64,000 nt of DNA from Kibdelosporangium sp. MJ126-NF4 (GTDB lineage Bacteria > Actinomycetota > Actinomycetes > Mycobacteriales > Pseudonocardiaceae), in assembly GCF_000826545.1 (NCBI RefSeq), contig NZ_CDME01000002.1, forward strand, positions 1,187,187 through 1,251,186, read 5' to 3'. The notes under the pieces are model-generated. The model ran no database searches. It had not been told where the DNA came from and was given only the letters and a program-made list of their open reading frames with translations. How positions within the stretch are numbered: the first letter of the stretch is position 1; the number at the start of each line of letters is the position of its first letter. This document shows positions 1 to 8,531 of the stretch, piece after piece. The translations under genes were made by a program, and so were the position numbers.

Positions 1-1
1 C

Positions 2-529
2 AGCGATCTGGACATCCCCAGCGACAAGCAGACCGGGACACTGGAGAAAGCCTCGGGCCTGACCTTCAGCCCGGACAGCCGCCGCCTCGCGGTGCGCCGA
101 CCGGAGGGATCCACCGTGGCACTGTGGGACGTCGAGGCGCGCCGCGTCGAGGACAACCCGATCCTCGTCACCGACATCGACGAGGTCGCCTGGAGCCCCG
201 ACAGCCGTTACCTGGTGACCTCGACCTGGGACGGCCACACCGGCACAGCCGACATGTGGGACGCCGACGGCCTCACCCACGTCCGCCAGCCCATCACCCT
301 GCCCGCCGACGGGGACCTGCGGCAGCTCGCACTGAGCCCGGACAGCAAGATCCTCGCCACCCTGCACAACAACGGCGACACCGTGCGGTTCTGGAACACC
401 GACACCGGCGAGCGCGTCGGCGGCACGATCGAGCACGCCAACCACATCGCGTTCAGCCCGGACGGCAGCACCCTGGCCACCGCGGACACGGACAACACCG
501 TGCGGCTCTGGCGCGTGCCCACCCCCTGA
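2..529 (+). CDS. WD40 repeat protein, C-terminal part (5' end outside window)
   Basis: The frame is open from the first bases of the window, so only the C-terminal 175 residues are present. They contain repeated beta-propeller signatures of the form F/W-S-P-D-S/G followed by a V/R-x-W ending: FSPDS, WSPDS, LSPDS and FSPDG, with blades ending VALWDV, ADMWD, VRFWNT and VRLWRV. WD40 propellers act as protein-interaction platforms. In actinomycetes they are often C-terminal sensor halves of Ser/Thr kinases, caspase-like or NACHT/AAA proteins, but the N-terminal domain is not visible, so the role cannot be assigned. The gene converges on the hydrolase gene that follows. Confidence 0.85.
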   Translation, partial: SDLDIPSDKQTGTLEKASGLTFSPDSRRLAVRRPEGSTVALWDVEARRVEDNPILVTDIDEVAWSPDSRYLVTSTWDGHTGTADMWDADGLTHVRQPITLPADGDLRQLALSPDSKILATLHNNGDTVRFWNTDTGERVGGTIEHANHIAFSPDGSTLATADTDNTVRLWRVPTP

Positions 530-547
530 CCCTGCAGGCGCCTGCCC

Positions 548-1426
548 TCACGGGTGGCTGCGGACCGCGCGGCGCGCGGTCCGGTCGGCGCCGTCGACCA
601 ACGTCGGCCACACCTCGCGCGGCAGGTCGTGTCCCATGCCCGGCACCAGGATCAGCTCGGCGCCGGGAATCGCCCGCGCGGTCGCCTTCCCGCCCGAGAC
701 GTGCACCAGCGGATCGGCCTTACCGTGGATCACCAACGCCGGGACCCGCAGCCGCCGCAACCACGGCGTCCGGTCCGCGGCCGAGGTGATCGCGGCCAAC
801 TGCCGCAGCGTCCCCGCCCGGTTGAGGCCACGGTCGAACGTGCGCCGCGCGCGCACGCGCATCCGCTCCTCGTCGAGGTCGAACCCCGGCGAGCCGATCA
901 GCCGGAACACCGCGAGCGTCGCCTCGACGTAGGCGTCCCGGTCGCGCGGCGCCGGGCCCAGCATCGACGGCAGCACCCTCGGACGTGGCCAGCCGACCAG
1001 CCTGCCGCCGGTCGTGGACATCACCGACACCAGCGAGGACACCTTCGCCGGGTACCGGATCGCCAGCGTCTGCGCGATCATCCCGCCCAGCGACACCCCG
1101 GTGACGTGCGCCGAGGCGATCCCCAGGTGATCGAGCAGCCCGGCGGCGTCACCGGCCATGTCGGCCAGCGTGTACGGCGGCGGCTGGCGCAGCAACGACC
1201 GCGCCAGCGAGGTCCGGCCGGTCATCGGCTGCGACCGGCCGCAGTCGCGGTTGTCGAACCGGATGACGTGGAAGCCACGGTCGGCCAGCAGGCCACAGAG
1301 CTCGTCGTCCCACCAGATCAGCGGCCCACCCAGCCCCATGACCAGCAACAACGGTCGCCCGTTCGGGTCGCCGATGGTCTCGTAGCAGATCCGCACCCCG
1401 TTGATGTCCGCGCTCAGCTCCGCCAT
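548..1426 (-). CDS. alpha/beta-fold hydrolase
   Basis: A 292-residue cytoplasmic alpha/beta hydrolase. Visible features are the oxyanion-side MGLGGP loop near residue 31, the nucleophile elbow G-V-S-L-G-G with Ser112, the acid Asp238 in HGKADPLV, and His266 in PGMGHDLP. The spacing is that of the aclacinomycin methylesterase/proline-iminopeptidase-like family. The substrate cannot be predicted; most relatives are carboxylesterases or C-C hydrolases. It is divergent from the GNAT gene, with about 50 bases between the starts. Confidence 0.85.
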   Translation of the reverse strand: MAELSADINGVRICYETIGDPNGRPLLLVMGLGGPLIWWDDELCGLLADRGFHVIRFDNRDCGRSQPMTGRTSLARSLLRQPPPYTLADMAGDAAGLLDHLGIASAHVTGVSLGGMIAQTLAIRYPAKVSSLVSVMSTTGGRLVGWPRPRVLPSMLGPAPRDRDAYVEATLAVFRLIGSPGFDLDEERMRVRARRTFDRGLNRAGTLRQLAAITSAADRTPWLRRLRVPALVIHGKADPLVHVSGGKATARAIPGAELILVPGMGHDLPREVWPTLVDGADRTARRAVRSHP

Positions 1427-1477
1427 TCCCTGATTCTGCGGTACGCCACGGCGATCGCGCCGGTATCGTCGGACACG

Positions 1478-2122
1478 ATGATCACGCGTGCGCGTCCCGC
1501 CTCGGTGTTCACCGGCCTGGTCGGCCGGAAGACCCGGCTGCGCGAGGTCGACGCGGGCGACCGGCGCACCCTGATCGGGTTCGACCGCGACCTACTCGGC
1601 GACGCACACCACCGGCCCCACTGTCGACCCCACTATCTGCACTGGGCCGCGCACCGCGCCGACGGCACCGGTTCCTGTGAGGACGTGCAGTTCGCGATCG
1701 AGACCATGCGCGGCGGCGTGCTGGTCGGCTCGATGACCGTGCAGGCCGACCCGGCCAGCGGCCGCTTCAGCTACGGCGTCGGCATCGGGCCACGCCACCG
1801 GCGCTGTGGTTACGCGGCGGACGCGATCACCGTCCTGCTGGCGTTCATGTTCCACCAACACGCCTACCTGGCGTGCGACGTCGGCATCCACGGCAGCAAC
1901 TTCGCGTCGCTGACGTTGCACGCCGGGCTGGGCTTCCGCGAGCGGGAACGCGTCCTGGACGCCGAGTTGTGCCGCGGCACGTTCACCTTCATGGTGGGCA
2001 TGAGCGTCACCGCCGACCAGTTCGCCGGGTTGCCGCTCACCGGGCACCCCGGACGCGGCAGGCACTGGCGCAACCCACGCGGACGGCACTGGTCAACGCC
2101 GTACACCCACCCCCTGCTTTAG
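1478..2122 (+). CDS. GNAT-family N-acetyltransferase
   Basis: A 214-residue protein that begins with the RimJ-like signature TRLREVDAGDR. It has an acetyl-CoA loop-like segment GVGIGPRHRRCGYAADAI near residues 107-124 (the R-x-x-G-x-G/A type pocket, here R-R-C-G-Y-A) and the typical C-terminal 'N-x-x-S-x-x-L-H/x-x-x-G-F' helix-strand (SNFASLTLHAGLGF). Such proteins transfer acetyl from acetyl-CoA to an amine. The frame is open far upstream, but only the ATG at 1478 gives the family N-terminus; the upstream part is antisense to the hydrolase gene. No clear ribosome-binding site is visible. Substrate unknown. Confidence 0.8.
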   Translation: MITRARPASVFTGLVGRKTRLREVDAGDRRTLIGFDRDLLGDAHHRPHCRPHYLHWAAHRADGTGSCEDVQFAIETMRGGVLVGSMTVQADPASGRFSYGVGIGPRHRRCGYAADAITVLLAFMFHQHAYLACDVGIHGSNFASLTLHAGLGFRERERVLDAELCRGTFTFMVGMSVTADQFAGLPLTGHPGRGRHWRNPRGRHWSTPYTHPLL

Positions 2123-2128
2123 TTACAG

Positions 2129-2146
2129 CTTATATAAGTGCATACT
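2129..2146 (+). promoter_or_regulatory. Palindrome and -10 element before VOC gene
   Basis: A perfect 10-bp palindrome CTTATATAAG (2129-2138) is followed by CATACT (2141-2146), six bases before the ATG at 2153. This fits a leaderless promoter with a repressor site. No regulator gene adjoins it. Confidence 0.45.
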
Positions 2147-2152
2147 GGTGTC

Positions 2153-2539
2153 ATGAAGATTGTGATCACCAGCGTGTTCGTCGACGACCAGGAGAAGGCC
2201 CTGGCGTTCTACACCGACATCCTCGGCTTCGAGAAGAAGCACGACGTGCCCGCGGGCGGGGCCCGATGGCTGACCGTCACCTCCCCCGGCGACCCCGACG
2301 GCGTCGAACTGCTCCTGGAGCCCAACGGCAACCCGATCGCCACGCAGTACCAGAAGGGACTGCGCGAGGCCGGGATCCCGGCGACCATGTTCGGCACCGA
2401 CGACGTGCGGGCCGACTACGAGCGGCTGGGCAAACTCGGTGTCGTGTTCACCCAGCCGCCCACCGCCCTGGGCCCGGTCACCAACGCGGTGTTCGAGGAC
2501 ACGTGCGGCAACCTCATCGCGCTGAGCCAACCCAACTGA
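2153..2539 (+). CDS. VOC-superfamily (glyoxalase/bleomycin-resistance-like) protein
   Basis: A 128-residue single VOC module. It starts MKIVITSVFVDDQEKALAF and continues with YTDILGFEKK, the usual betaalphabetabetabeta opening, and ends with a second half-module containing VFEDTCGNLIAL, where the metal-ligand Glu is expected (E in FEDTCGN). These proteins bind or modify small molecules, often with a divalent metal. The start is set at ATG 2153 because the homologous fold begins there; the in-frame ATG 15 bases upstream would only add five residues. The stop codon abuts that of the convergent hydrolase gene. Confidence 0.85.
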   Translation: MKIVITSVFVDDQEKALAFYTDILGFEKKHDVPAGGARWLTVTSPGDPDGVELLLEPNGNPIATQYQKGLREAGIPATMFGTDDVRADYERLGKLGVVFTQPPTALGPVTNAVFEDTCGNLIALSQPN

Positions 2540-3376
2540 TCAGCCAACCGAACTGACCAGCCACGGCCGCAGGACGGGCAGGACCGTGGGCGGCTGCATG
2601 GCCTGCCCGTGGTCCATCCCGTCCAGCACGCGCACCACCCAACCCATGGCCGTCAACTCGTCCCTATGGGCCGAGACCGGGCCCGCGATGTCCACCGTCA
2701 CCCCGCCCCACCGCTCGTCGTAGACGATCGTGTCCTTCGACCCGGCGAAACACAGCCTCGGCACGGTCAGCCGGGCCTGCGCAGCGCGGTCGTCGAAGTC
2801 CCGCAACGCCTGGTAGAAGGTCATGAACTGCCGGGTCTGCGGCTCCGACATGGTCATCTCGGCGCTCGACCAGTCGCCCTGCCTTCCCGATCCGGCCCGC
2901 GCGCCCGGGGCGCCACAGGCCATGGCGTGCGTGGCGGTGGTGACCGCGAGCATCTGCGCGTACGGGCCGTCCAGCGGCGGGTAACCACCCATGGCCAACG
3001 CGGTCAGCCGGTCGGTGCGCAGCGCCACTTGCAGTCCGGCCAACGCCAGCCACGAGTAGCCGTAGTAGGCGAACCGGTCGGCTCCCGCCGCGTCCGCCAC
3101 GGCCAGGAAATCGGCCGCCACGGTGTCCGGGGTCAACGTGTCCGGCTTCGGCGAGGCCAGCACGTGCCCCTGGTAGTCGAACGCGGCCACCCGGAACCGG
3201 TCGCTCAGGCCGTCGACGAGCGACCGGCCCAGCGCCGGGTCCATTCCCCAGGCGCGCATCTGCTCGGCGCGTTCGCCGCTCGCGGGCACCGGGTCGACCG
3301 CCAGCAGCACCGTCGGACCCGTCCCGCTGACGTGCACGTCGATCCGGTGCCCGTCATGGATCGTCGCCTGCACCAT
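2540..3376 (-). CDS. alpha/beta hydrolase with an atypical nucleophile elbow
   Basis: A 278-residue alpha/beta-hydrolase-like protein. The putative nucleophile sits in G-Y-S-W-L (Ser108), which lacks the final glycine of the canonical G-x-S-x-G. The C-terminal histidine is likely His256 in DGMDHGQAM, and an Asp is available in GSKDTIVYDE. It has no signal peptide. Function unknown; it may be an esterase or a non-catalytic fold member. Two TTTAC/GTAAA inverted repeats lie directly upstream and probably bind a repressor. Confidence 0.75.
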   Translation of the reverse strand: MVQATIHDGHRIDVHVSGTGPTVLLAVDPVPASGERAEQMRAWGMDPALGRSLVDGLSDRFRVAAFDYQGHVLASPKPDTLTPDTVAADFLAVADAAGADRFAYYGYSWLALAGLQVALRTDRLTALAMGGYPPLDGPYAQMLAVTTATHAMACGAPGARAGSGRQGDWSSAEMTMSEPQTRQFMTFYQALRDFDDRAAQARLTVPRLCFAGSKDTIVYDERWGGVTVDIAGPVSAHRDELTAMGWVVRVLDGMDHGQAMQPPTVLPVLRPWLVSSVG

Positions 3377-3394
3377 CGAACCCTCCGTTAACTC

Positions 3395-3436
3395 TTTACA
3401 ACGTAAACCGATGACAGCATCACTTTACACGGTAAG
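3395..3436 (-). promoter_or_regulatory. Tandem TTTAC-N3-GTAAA operator-like repeats
   Basis: TTTACaacGTAAA (3395-3407) and TTTACacgGTAAG (3424-3436) are two copies of the same small inverted repeat, with starts 29 bases apart, just upstream of the hydrolase start at 3376. The pattern suggests a dimeric repressor bound at two sites. No regulator gene adjoins, so the binding protein is unknown. Confidence 0.5.
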
Positions 3437-3593
3437 GAGTTGATGGGGCCGCCTTCCTGCCTTGCACGGTGCCTGCGGACTCCAACACACCGTCGACCCA
3501 CTGCCGCGCACGGCTGACGACACCGGATCGGGGGAAGGCGTATCGAGCTGGGGCTGACATACTGCCGATAACATACCGTCACGGGAGGGAACC

Positions 3594-4343
3594 GTGGGTA
3601 ACAAGGCGATCAGCACCGGGCGCAGGGGGCGGGTGGCCAAGGCTCCCGAGGGTGATGAACCGGCGGCGGTCTTCGCCCGGCAGCTGTGGGAGCTCAAGCA
3701 GCACGCGGGAGACCCGTCCTACGACGCCATGCGCCAGGATCATGGTGCGCTGGCCTCGAAATCGGCGCTGTCGGCGGCGGCGCGCGGCGCGCAGTTGCCT
3801 TCCTGGGACACGACCTGGGAGTTCGTCCGATCGCTGGCGGTCGGCGTGCTCGGTCAGGACGAGCAGCGGGTTCGCGCGCAGTGGCGGCAGCGGTGGGATC
3901 AGGCGGGTGCCGCGGTCCTGGCCCAGGCCGTGCCCGTGGAACGCCCTCCGGCGGCACCGTGGATCAGGCGGCGCGGCTGGTGGGTGCTGGGTGCGGTCGC
4001 CGCGATCGGAGTGCTGCTGGTCACCGCGCTGTGGCTGCGGACGGAACGACCGGCGCCTGCCACGATCGCCGAGCCGTGCCAGGCGGCTTGGCTGTGTCTG
4101 TACCGGAACATCGGCTTTGACGACATGAATTTCCGGACCCAGCGGCAGAACACGTGCTGGCGCCTCGCCGACTACCATTTGCAGGACGCGGTCTTTTCCT
4201 ACGACAACAATCTGCCTGTCACTGGCCATTTCTATGACTCGACGAAAGCCGATATTGGGAACATACGCGCCGGTGACAGCAGTCGCGACAGTTCATCGCT
4301 GCCCGGTGCGTACTGGTTCTGCACCGGCTCCGCCAGGCCGTGA
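3594..4343 (+). CDS. HTH-domain membrane protein with a peptidase-inhibitor I36-like C-terminus
   Basis: A 249-residue protein. Residues about 20-110 resemble the actinomycete XRE-like module found at the N-termini of many membrane or toxin-like proteins (FARQLWELKQHAG followed by SALSAAARGAQLPSWDTTWEFVRSL). One transmembrane segment follows near residues 128-148 (WWVLGAVAAIGVLLVTALWL). The extracytoplasmic C-terminus has Cys pairs and the CLYRN-GFDDMNF pattern of the peptidase-inhibitor I36/gamma-crystallin-like family. GTG start with a good ribosome-binding site (GGGAGGGA) a few bases upstream. Probably an envelope protein with a cytoplasmic DNA- or protein-binding head. It opens a run of exported proteins. 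Confidence 0.7.
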   Translation: MGNKAISTGRRGRVAKAPEGDEPAAVFARQLWELKQHAGDPSYDAMRQDHGALASKSALSAAARGAQLPSWDTTWEFVRSLAVGVLGQDEQRVRAQWRQRWDQAGAAVLAQAVPVERPPAAPWIRRRGWWVLGAVAAIGVLLVTALWLRTERPAPATIAEPCQAAWLCLYRNIGFDDMNFRTQRQNTCWRLADYHLQDAVFSYDNNLPVTGHFYDSTKADIGNIRAGDSSRDSSSLPGAYWFCTGSARP

Positions 4344-4497
4344 TTTGACCGGCCAGCGCCCCAAGCCAAAGCGCTGAGCTGCGGGTACCTCATGATTTGG
4401 CTATGGTCAAAGCCGTGTTCAGAAGTGCCCTTCCTCGTCGCCGAAGTGCGTTCTACAGTTGCCCCGGTCAAAACTTTGGCGACGAAGGGGAGAATCA

Positions 4498-4548
4498 ATG
4501 AGGATTTCCAATCCGGCGCTGCTGCCGTTTTCTCTGCGGCAGCGGTGA
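4498..4548 (+). CDS. 16-codon leader ORF coupled to the next gene
   Basis: ATG at 4498 is preceded by a strong ribosome-binding site (AAGGGGAG) and encodes MRISNPALLPFSLRQR. Its TGA (4546-4548) shares one base with the ATG at 4548 of the downstream secreted-protein gene, the classic TGATG arrangement. The downstream ATG has no ribosome-binding site of its own, so this leader probably supplies ribosomes by translational coupling. A frameshift within an original longer N-terminus is the alternative. Confidence 0.5.
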   Translation: MRISNPALLPFSLRQR

Positions 4549-5609
4549 TGGTGATGTCCGCCCGCAGCATCCGGACGCGAATACCGTCCCTCATTCTCAG
4601 TGCCGCGGTGCTGGTCGTGCTCGCCCCGGCGGCGACCGCGAACACCGCCACCCATGTCAGATTCACGCCGCAACCGGTGCTCGCGCCGAAGGTGCCCGAC
4701 ACAGAGCCCGGTGAGCCGGTGAAGTTCGACCAGGAGGTCAAGGCGCTGGGCAGCGTGGACCTGCAGATGTCAGCGACGCAGACCGCGTACGTCAGGTCGG
4801 TGATGCGCGCGAACTCGGCCACCTACCGCTCACTGTTCGACAACGAGGTGCGGTGCACCTGGCCGGGCGGCGAACAGAGTTACGTGACGGGACAGAACAT
4901 CCTGCAGAAGGGTGCGTCCCTGGAACCGGAGAAGGAGGACGTCGCGCTCACCACCCGCTTCCTGGTGCACCCCGGTGTCGCCACGAAGGTCACCTGCACC
5001 GCGTACGTCCGTGCCGCCACGATGCGCAAGAAACTCGACGCCCAGTTCCAGTTGTACGACGGATTCCTCGAGTTCGCGGCCACGTCCGTGCACAACACCA
5101 CGACCGGCCTGCCCGCCCAGCGCGCCACGCCCCGTGGCCTCGTGCGGGTCGGACCGGACCCGAACGTGGTGGCGCGCGAGCCCGCACTGCCGTACTTCAC
5201 CCTCGCGCCGGGCTCCACGAAACTCAGCGTCTTCGCCGACACCGAGTACAAGACGTGCTATCCGGAGCCGAACAAGGACTGCAACACGCCACCGGCCTCG
5301 ACAGCCACCTTCACGCTCTACGTCAACCAATGGAACGGCGACAAACTCTGCCAGACCAACAACGCCACCACCACGACCCGCAAGATGTCCTACTCGGTAC
5401 ACCACCACTACGTGCCACTGCACCTGCCCGACTTCACCGTCCGGGCCGACTGCGAACAACGGTTCAACGCCTACGTCCTGGTGACGTGGAAAGAGGGCAT
5501 GGACGGCGGAGTGCAGGGCACCGCAGTGGGCCTGACCGACTCACGCGGATCGACCACCACCCACAACTCCGGCATGAGCCATCTCTTCGTCGTCCCCCTC
5601 AAGAGCTGA
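4548..5609 (+). CDS. Secreted protein of unknown function
   Basis: A 353-residue protein with a Sec-type signal peptide: basic start MSARSIRTR, hydrophobic LILSAAVLVVLAP, likely cleavage after ATA. The mature part has several Cys residues (VRCTW, VTCTAY, KTCYPEPNKDC, KLCQTNN, ADCEQR), consistent with disulphides in an extracellular beta-rich protein. No family was recognised. The start is ATG 4548 (coupled to the leader ORF) or ATG 4554, which differ by two residues; the longer open frame upstream lacks any secretion-like N-terminus. It lies between a membrane-anchored I36-like protein and a secreted lectin, all on the same strand. Confidence 0.7.
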   Translation: MVMSARSIRTRIPSLILSAAVLVVLAPAATANTATHVRFTPQPVLAPKVPDTEPGEPVKFDQEVKALGSVDLQMSATQTAYVRSVMRANSATYRSLFDNEVRCTWPGGEQSYVTGQNILQKGASLEPEKEDVALTTRFLVHPGVATKVTCTAYVRAATMRKKLDAQFQLYDGFLEFAATSVHNTTTGLPAQRATPRGLVRVGPDPNVVAREPALPYFTLAPGSTKLSVFADTEYKTCYPEPNKDCNTPPASTATFTLYVNQWNGDKLCQTNNATTTTRKMSYSVHHHYVPLHLPDFTVRADCEQRFNAYVLVTWKEGMDGGVQGTAVGLTDSRGSTTTHNSGMSHLFVVPLKS

Positions 5610-5809
5610 CGACAGCGAGGCGAACTGCACATCCTCGGTCTCGACGACGTCGGCTCCTGTGTCGTTTGAGCTGGACAAGGTAATGACGCCGTGGGGATGG
5701 CGCACGAGACGGTGATCGGCGCACTGACGCTCTCGCCTTCACCCGCGATCCGATCAGATCGACAAGAAGCCAAGCGGCCGCCAACAATACGAATTTGAGG
5801 AGATCAATC

Positions 5810-6286
5810 GTGAAACTCAAGGACAACCTCACCCGGCTCACCGGAGCGGTCGCGGCGATCGCATTCGGCTCGACGCTGCTGGTCGGCGCCGCAAGCGCGG
5901 CGCAGGCGGCGGCGCCGGTGTACTACCAGGTGATCAACGGCAACAGCAGGAACGCCTGCCTGCAGGTGATGGACGCCCAGACAGGCGAAGGATACCTCGT
6001 CCTCGGCGTTTGTGACCGCAGCGCGAAGCAGGTGTGGACGATCATCAACGGCGTCTTCAGGAACCCGGCATCAGGCCACTGCCTTGACGGAAACGGCGCG
6101 AAGGTCTACACGAAGCCGTGCAACGGTGGCGGATATCAACAATGGACGACCACGTCCGACAGTCCGAAGTCGATCAAGCATGAGCACAGTGACAAGTACC
6201 TGCACGGGACCGGAACCGTCGGGTCTCAGGTCATTTTCCAGCGCACCATCGGGGAAGCGTCCCGATGGGTGATCGACCAGGTGTGA
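5810..6286 (+). CDS. Secreted ricin-type beta-trefoil lectin-like protein
   Basis: A 158-residue exported protein. The signal peptide is VKLKDNLTRLTG followed by a hydrophobic stretch, cleaving near AAQAA. The rest is a single RICIN-type beta-trefoil with Q-x-W repeats (KQVWTI, QQWTT) plus CLQV and CLDG strands. Such domains bind carbohydrates. GTG start at 5810, preceded by GAGGAG; a TTG five codons upstream is in frame but less likely. A strong hairpin follows the stop. Confidence 0.8.
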   Translation: MKLKDNLTRLTGAVAAIAFGSTLLVGAASAAQAAAPVYYQVINGNSRNACLQVMDAQTGEGYLVLGVCDRSAKQVWTIINGVFRNPASGHCLDGNGAKVYTKPCNGGGYQQWTTTSDSPKSIKHEHSDKYLHGTGTVGSQVIFQRTIGEASRWVIDQV

Positions 6287-6308
6287 TGAACCGGCTGGCC
6301 CGGTAAGC

Positions 6309-6338
6309 GCGGCGGGCCGTCCGTTGACGGCCCGCCGC
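6309..6338 (+). terminator. Strong hairpin terminator after lectin gene
   Basis: A perfect 12-bp stem (6309-6320 with 6327-6338, core GGCGGGCCGT) closes on the six-base loop CCGTTG, 22 bases after the lectin stop. It has no T-run, as is common for actinobacterial terminators. Confidence 0.7.
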
Positions 6339-6438
6339 CACTGAACGCGGTCCTCGGGGCCCGCACTGGGCGCGCCCGTGCTCGCCCGGCACATGACGGT
6401 CAGCGCAGGTCGAGCTGTGCTCTGACTTCCCGAGCACG

Positions 6439-7293
6439 TCAGGCCCCACCAGCGGACGCGGCATGGGCGTCCCAGACACCGGTCGCGGCGGTGTTGTGCG
6501 CGTACTCCGCGAAGTCGCGGGGCGGGCGGCAGAGAACGCGCTCGACGGTGTCGGTCACCGTGGCCCTGCGGCCGTCGAAGACCTCGACCATCAGACCGGC
6601 CAGTCGCGTCGCGTACTCGGCCGGGACGCCTCGCCCGGTCAGCGATGAGACGAACTGCTCAGGCGTGACCGGCAGATAACGAACCTCCCTGCGGGTCACC
6701 CTCGCTATCTCGCCGACGGCATCGGCGAAGGTGAGCAGTCGTGGCCCGGTCACGTCGTGGATCCGGCCGACATGGCCGTTGTCGGTCAGCGCCGCGACGG
6801 CGACATCCGCGATGTCCTCCGCGTCGGTGAACGGTTCCGCGACGTCGCCAACCGGAAGTGCGACCACACCGGCCCGGACCAGTTCCACGAGGAACGCCTC
6901 GCTGAAGTTCTGCGTGATGAACCCCGCCCGCACGACGGTCCACTCCGCACCCGAGTCCCGCACCGCCTGTTCGCACCGCCCGGCCTCGTCAGCACCGCGG
7001 TCCGCGAGCAGGACGAGGCGCCGGACACCGCAGGCCACTGCCAGGTCCGCGAAGGACCCCACGGTCCTGGCCGCGCCGGGGAACGCCGCATCGGGATAGA
7101 AGGCCACATAAGCCGCGTCCACGCCTCGTAGCGCGGGTACCCACGTGGTGTCGTCCTGCCAGTCGAAAGGCGGATCGGCGCGCCGTGAGCCAACCCGCAC
7201 CGGCAAGTCACGCGCTACGAGCCCGGACACCACCCGACGTCCGGTCTTGCCGGTCCCCGCGAGGACCAATGTTGTCGGCGCAGTCGCTGTCAT
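6439..7293 (-). CDS. NmrA/SDR-type NAD(P)-binding protein
   Basis: A 284-residue atypical short-chain dehydrogenase of the NmrA/azoreductase-like group. The N-terminal Rossmann motif is TLVLAGTGKTGRRV (G-x-G-x-x-G), with an Arg-rich strand end (VGSRRADPP) suggesting NADPH. The EWTVVRAGFITQNF segment is the usual substrate-side strand. No catalytic Y-x-x-x-K is evident, so it may be a redox sensor or a quinone/NAD(P)H-dependent reductase. Start taken at ATG 7293, where the fold begins. It is divergent from the AraC regulator, which probably controls it. Confidence 0.8.
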   Translation of the reverse strand: MTATAPTTLVLAGTGKTGRRVVSGLVARDLPVRVGSRRADPPFDWQDDTTWVPALRGVDAAYVAFYPDAAFPGAARTVGSFADLAVACGVRRLVLLADRGADEAGRCEQAVRDSGAEWTVVRAGFITQNFSEAFLVELVRAGVVALPVGDVAEPFTDAEDIADVAVAALTDNGHVGRIHDVTGPRLLTFADAVGEIARVTRREVRYLPVTPEQFVSSLTGRGVPAEYATRLAGLMVEVFDGRRATVTDTVERVLCRPPRDFAEYAHNTAATGVWDAHAASAGGA

Positions 7294-7375
7294 GATCCAC
7301 AGTCCACCGGAACGCCGGGCCACGGGCCATGCTCGAGGCTCGCAGGTCCATAAGGGCGCGTCTTACACTGCGCCG

Positions 7376-8323
7376 GTGGACCCCTTGTCGATGTTGCTCG
7401 ACGCAGCCAGGGCCAGAGGGGCGTTCGTGCTGCGGACCACCCAGCACCCACCCTGGTCGGTGCAGGTGCGCGACAGGGCGCCACTCAACGTGGTGGCCAT
7501 CCTGCGCGGGACGCCCTGGGTCGTGCCCAGCGTCGGTGACGCGGTACGACTCGACGTGGGTGACATCGCGATGATGCGCGGCCCCGACACGTTCACCTTC
7601 ACCGACGATCCGCACACTCCGATCCAGGTGGTCGTTCAGCCCGGCCCCCGACGGACCACCCCCGCAGGCGTGGAGCTGCCCGAGGCCGCGGACACCGGTG
7701 TCCGCACCTGGGTCAACGGCACGCGAACCAGTGCGGGCAGCTCGTCGGCGCTGCTGATCGGCAAGTACCGGCGACCAGGCGAGATCGCCACGCGACTGCT
7801 CAGTGCGTTGCCGCCCCTTCTGGTCATCCCCAAGGCCGCCCACGGCGAATCCGCTGTGGTGTCACTCCTCGCCGAGCAGACCGTGCGCAACGAGCCGGGC
7901 CAAGATCTCGTGCTCGAACGACTTCTGGACCTCCTGCTGGTCGCCATCCTCCGCGCATGGCTCACCAGGCCCGATGCCGGTGCGCCGGTCTGGTACCGAG
8001 CCAACGGGGATCCCGTCGTCGGGCCCGTCCTGCGACTCGTCCACGGCCACCCGGACCATCCGTGGACGGTGGCCGCGCTCGCCGGGCGGACCGGGGTGTC
8101 CCGAGCGACGTTGGCCCGCCGATTCACCGACCTCGTCGGCATGCCACCCATGGCATACCTCACCGCGTGGCGCATCGACCTGGCCGCCGATCTGCTCAAG
8201 GAGTCGGACGCCACGATCGACTCCATCGCCCGGCAGGTCGGTTACGGCAGCGCGTTCGCGTTCAGCGCCGCGTTCAAACGAGCCCGCGGGATCAGTCCAC
8301 AACGCCACCGCGACCGGATGTGA
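7376..8323 (+). CDS. AraC-family transcriptional regulator with cupin-like sensor domain
   Basis: A 315-residue regulator. Residues 1-180 form the cupin-type sensor (AraC_binding_2 type: LDAARARGAFVLRTTQHPPWSVQV). The C-terminal 100 residues contain two helix-turn-helix motifs (WTVAALAGRTGVSRATLARRF and IDSIARQVGYGSAFAFSAAFKR), ending in GISPQRHR. GTG start at 7376, chosen because a -10-like TACACT (7364-7369) lies six bases upstream, giving a leaderless transcript. It is the probable regulator of the divergent NmrA-like gene. Confidence 0.88.
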   Translation: MDPLSMLLDAARARGAFVLRTTQHPPWSVQVRDRAPLNVVAILRGTPWVVPSVGDAVRLDVGDIAMMRGPDTFTFTDDPHTPIQVVVQPGPRRTTPAGVELPEAADTGVRTWVNGTRTSAGSSSALLIGKYRRPGEIATRLLSALPPLLVIPKAAHGESAVVSLLAEQTVRNEPGQDLVLERLLDLLLVAILRAWLTRPDAGAPVWYRANGDPVVGPVLRLVHGHPDHPWTVAALAGRTGVSRATLARRFTDLVGMPPMAYLTAWRIDLAADLLKESDATIDSIARQVGYGSAFAFSAAFKRARGISPQRHRDRM

Positions 8324-8531
8324 CCGCCGGTCCCGCATCGGCGCGCCTCGTCTGCCTGCCAACACCTTGAACAGACTCGAAGCATGCCTCGCCAAGGTTG
8401 ATCATGGCAGTGACTTCGCAGCCGCTCGCCACCATGAAAGGTGAACCAAAGCGCCGCCAAGATCGCGATCGGCCGACTACAGTTGGCCAGGTCAACAAAA
8501 ACGATCATCGCGTAGCTGCCAGGGGCGACCA

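Noticed and set aside
554..1477. Long open frame continuing upstream of the GNAT gene
   Set aside because: It is antisense to the alpha/beta hydrolase gene, Arg/Pro-rich, and shows no family signature until the GNAT start at 1478.
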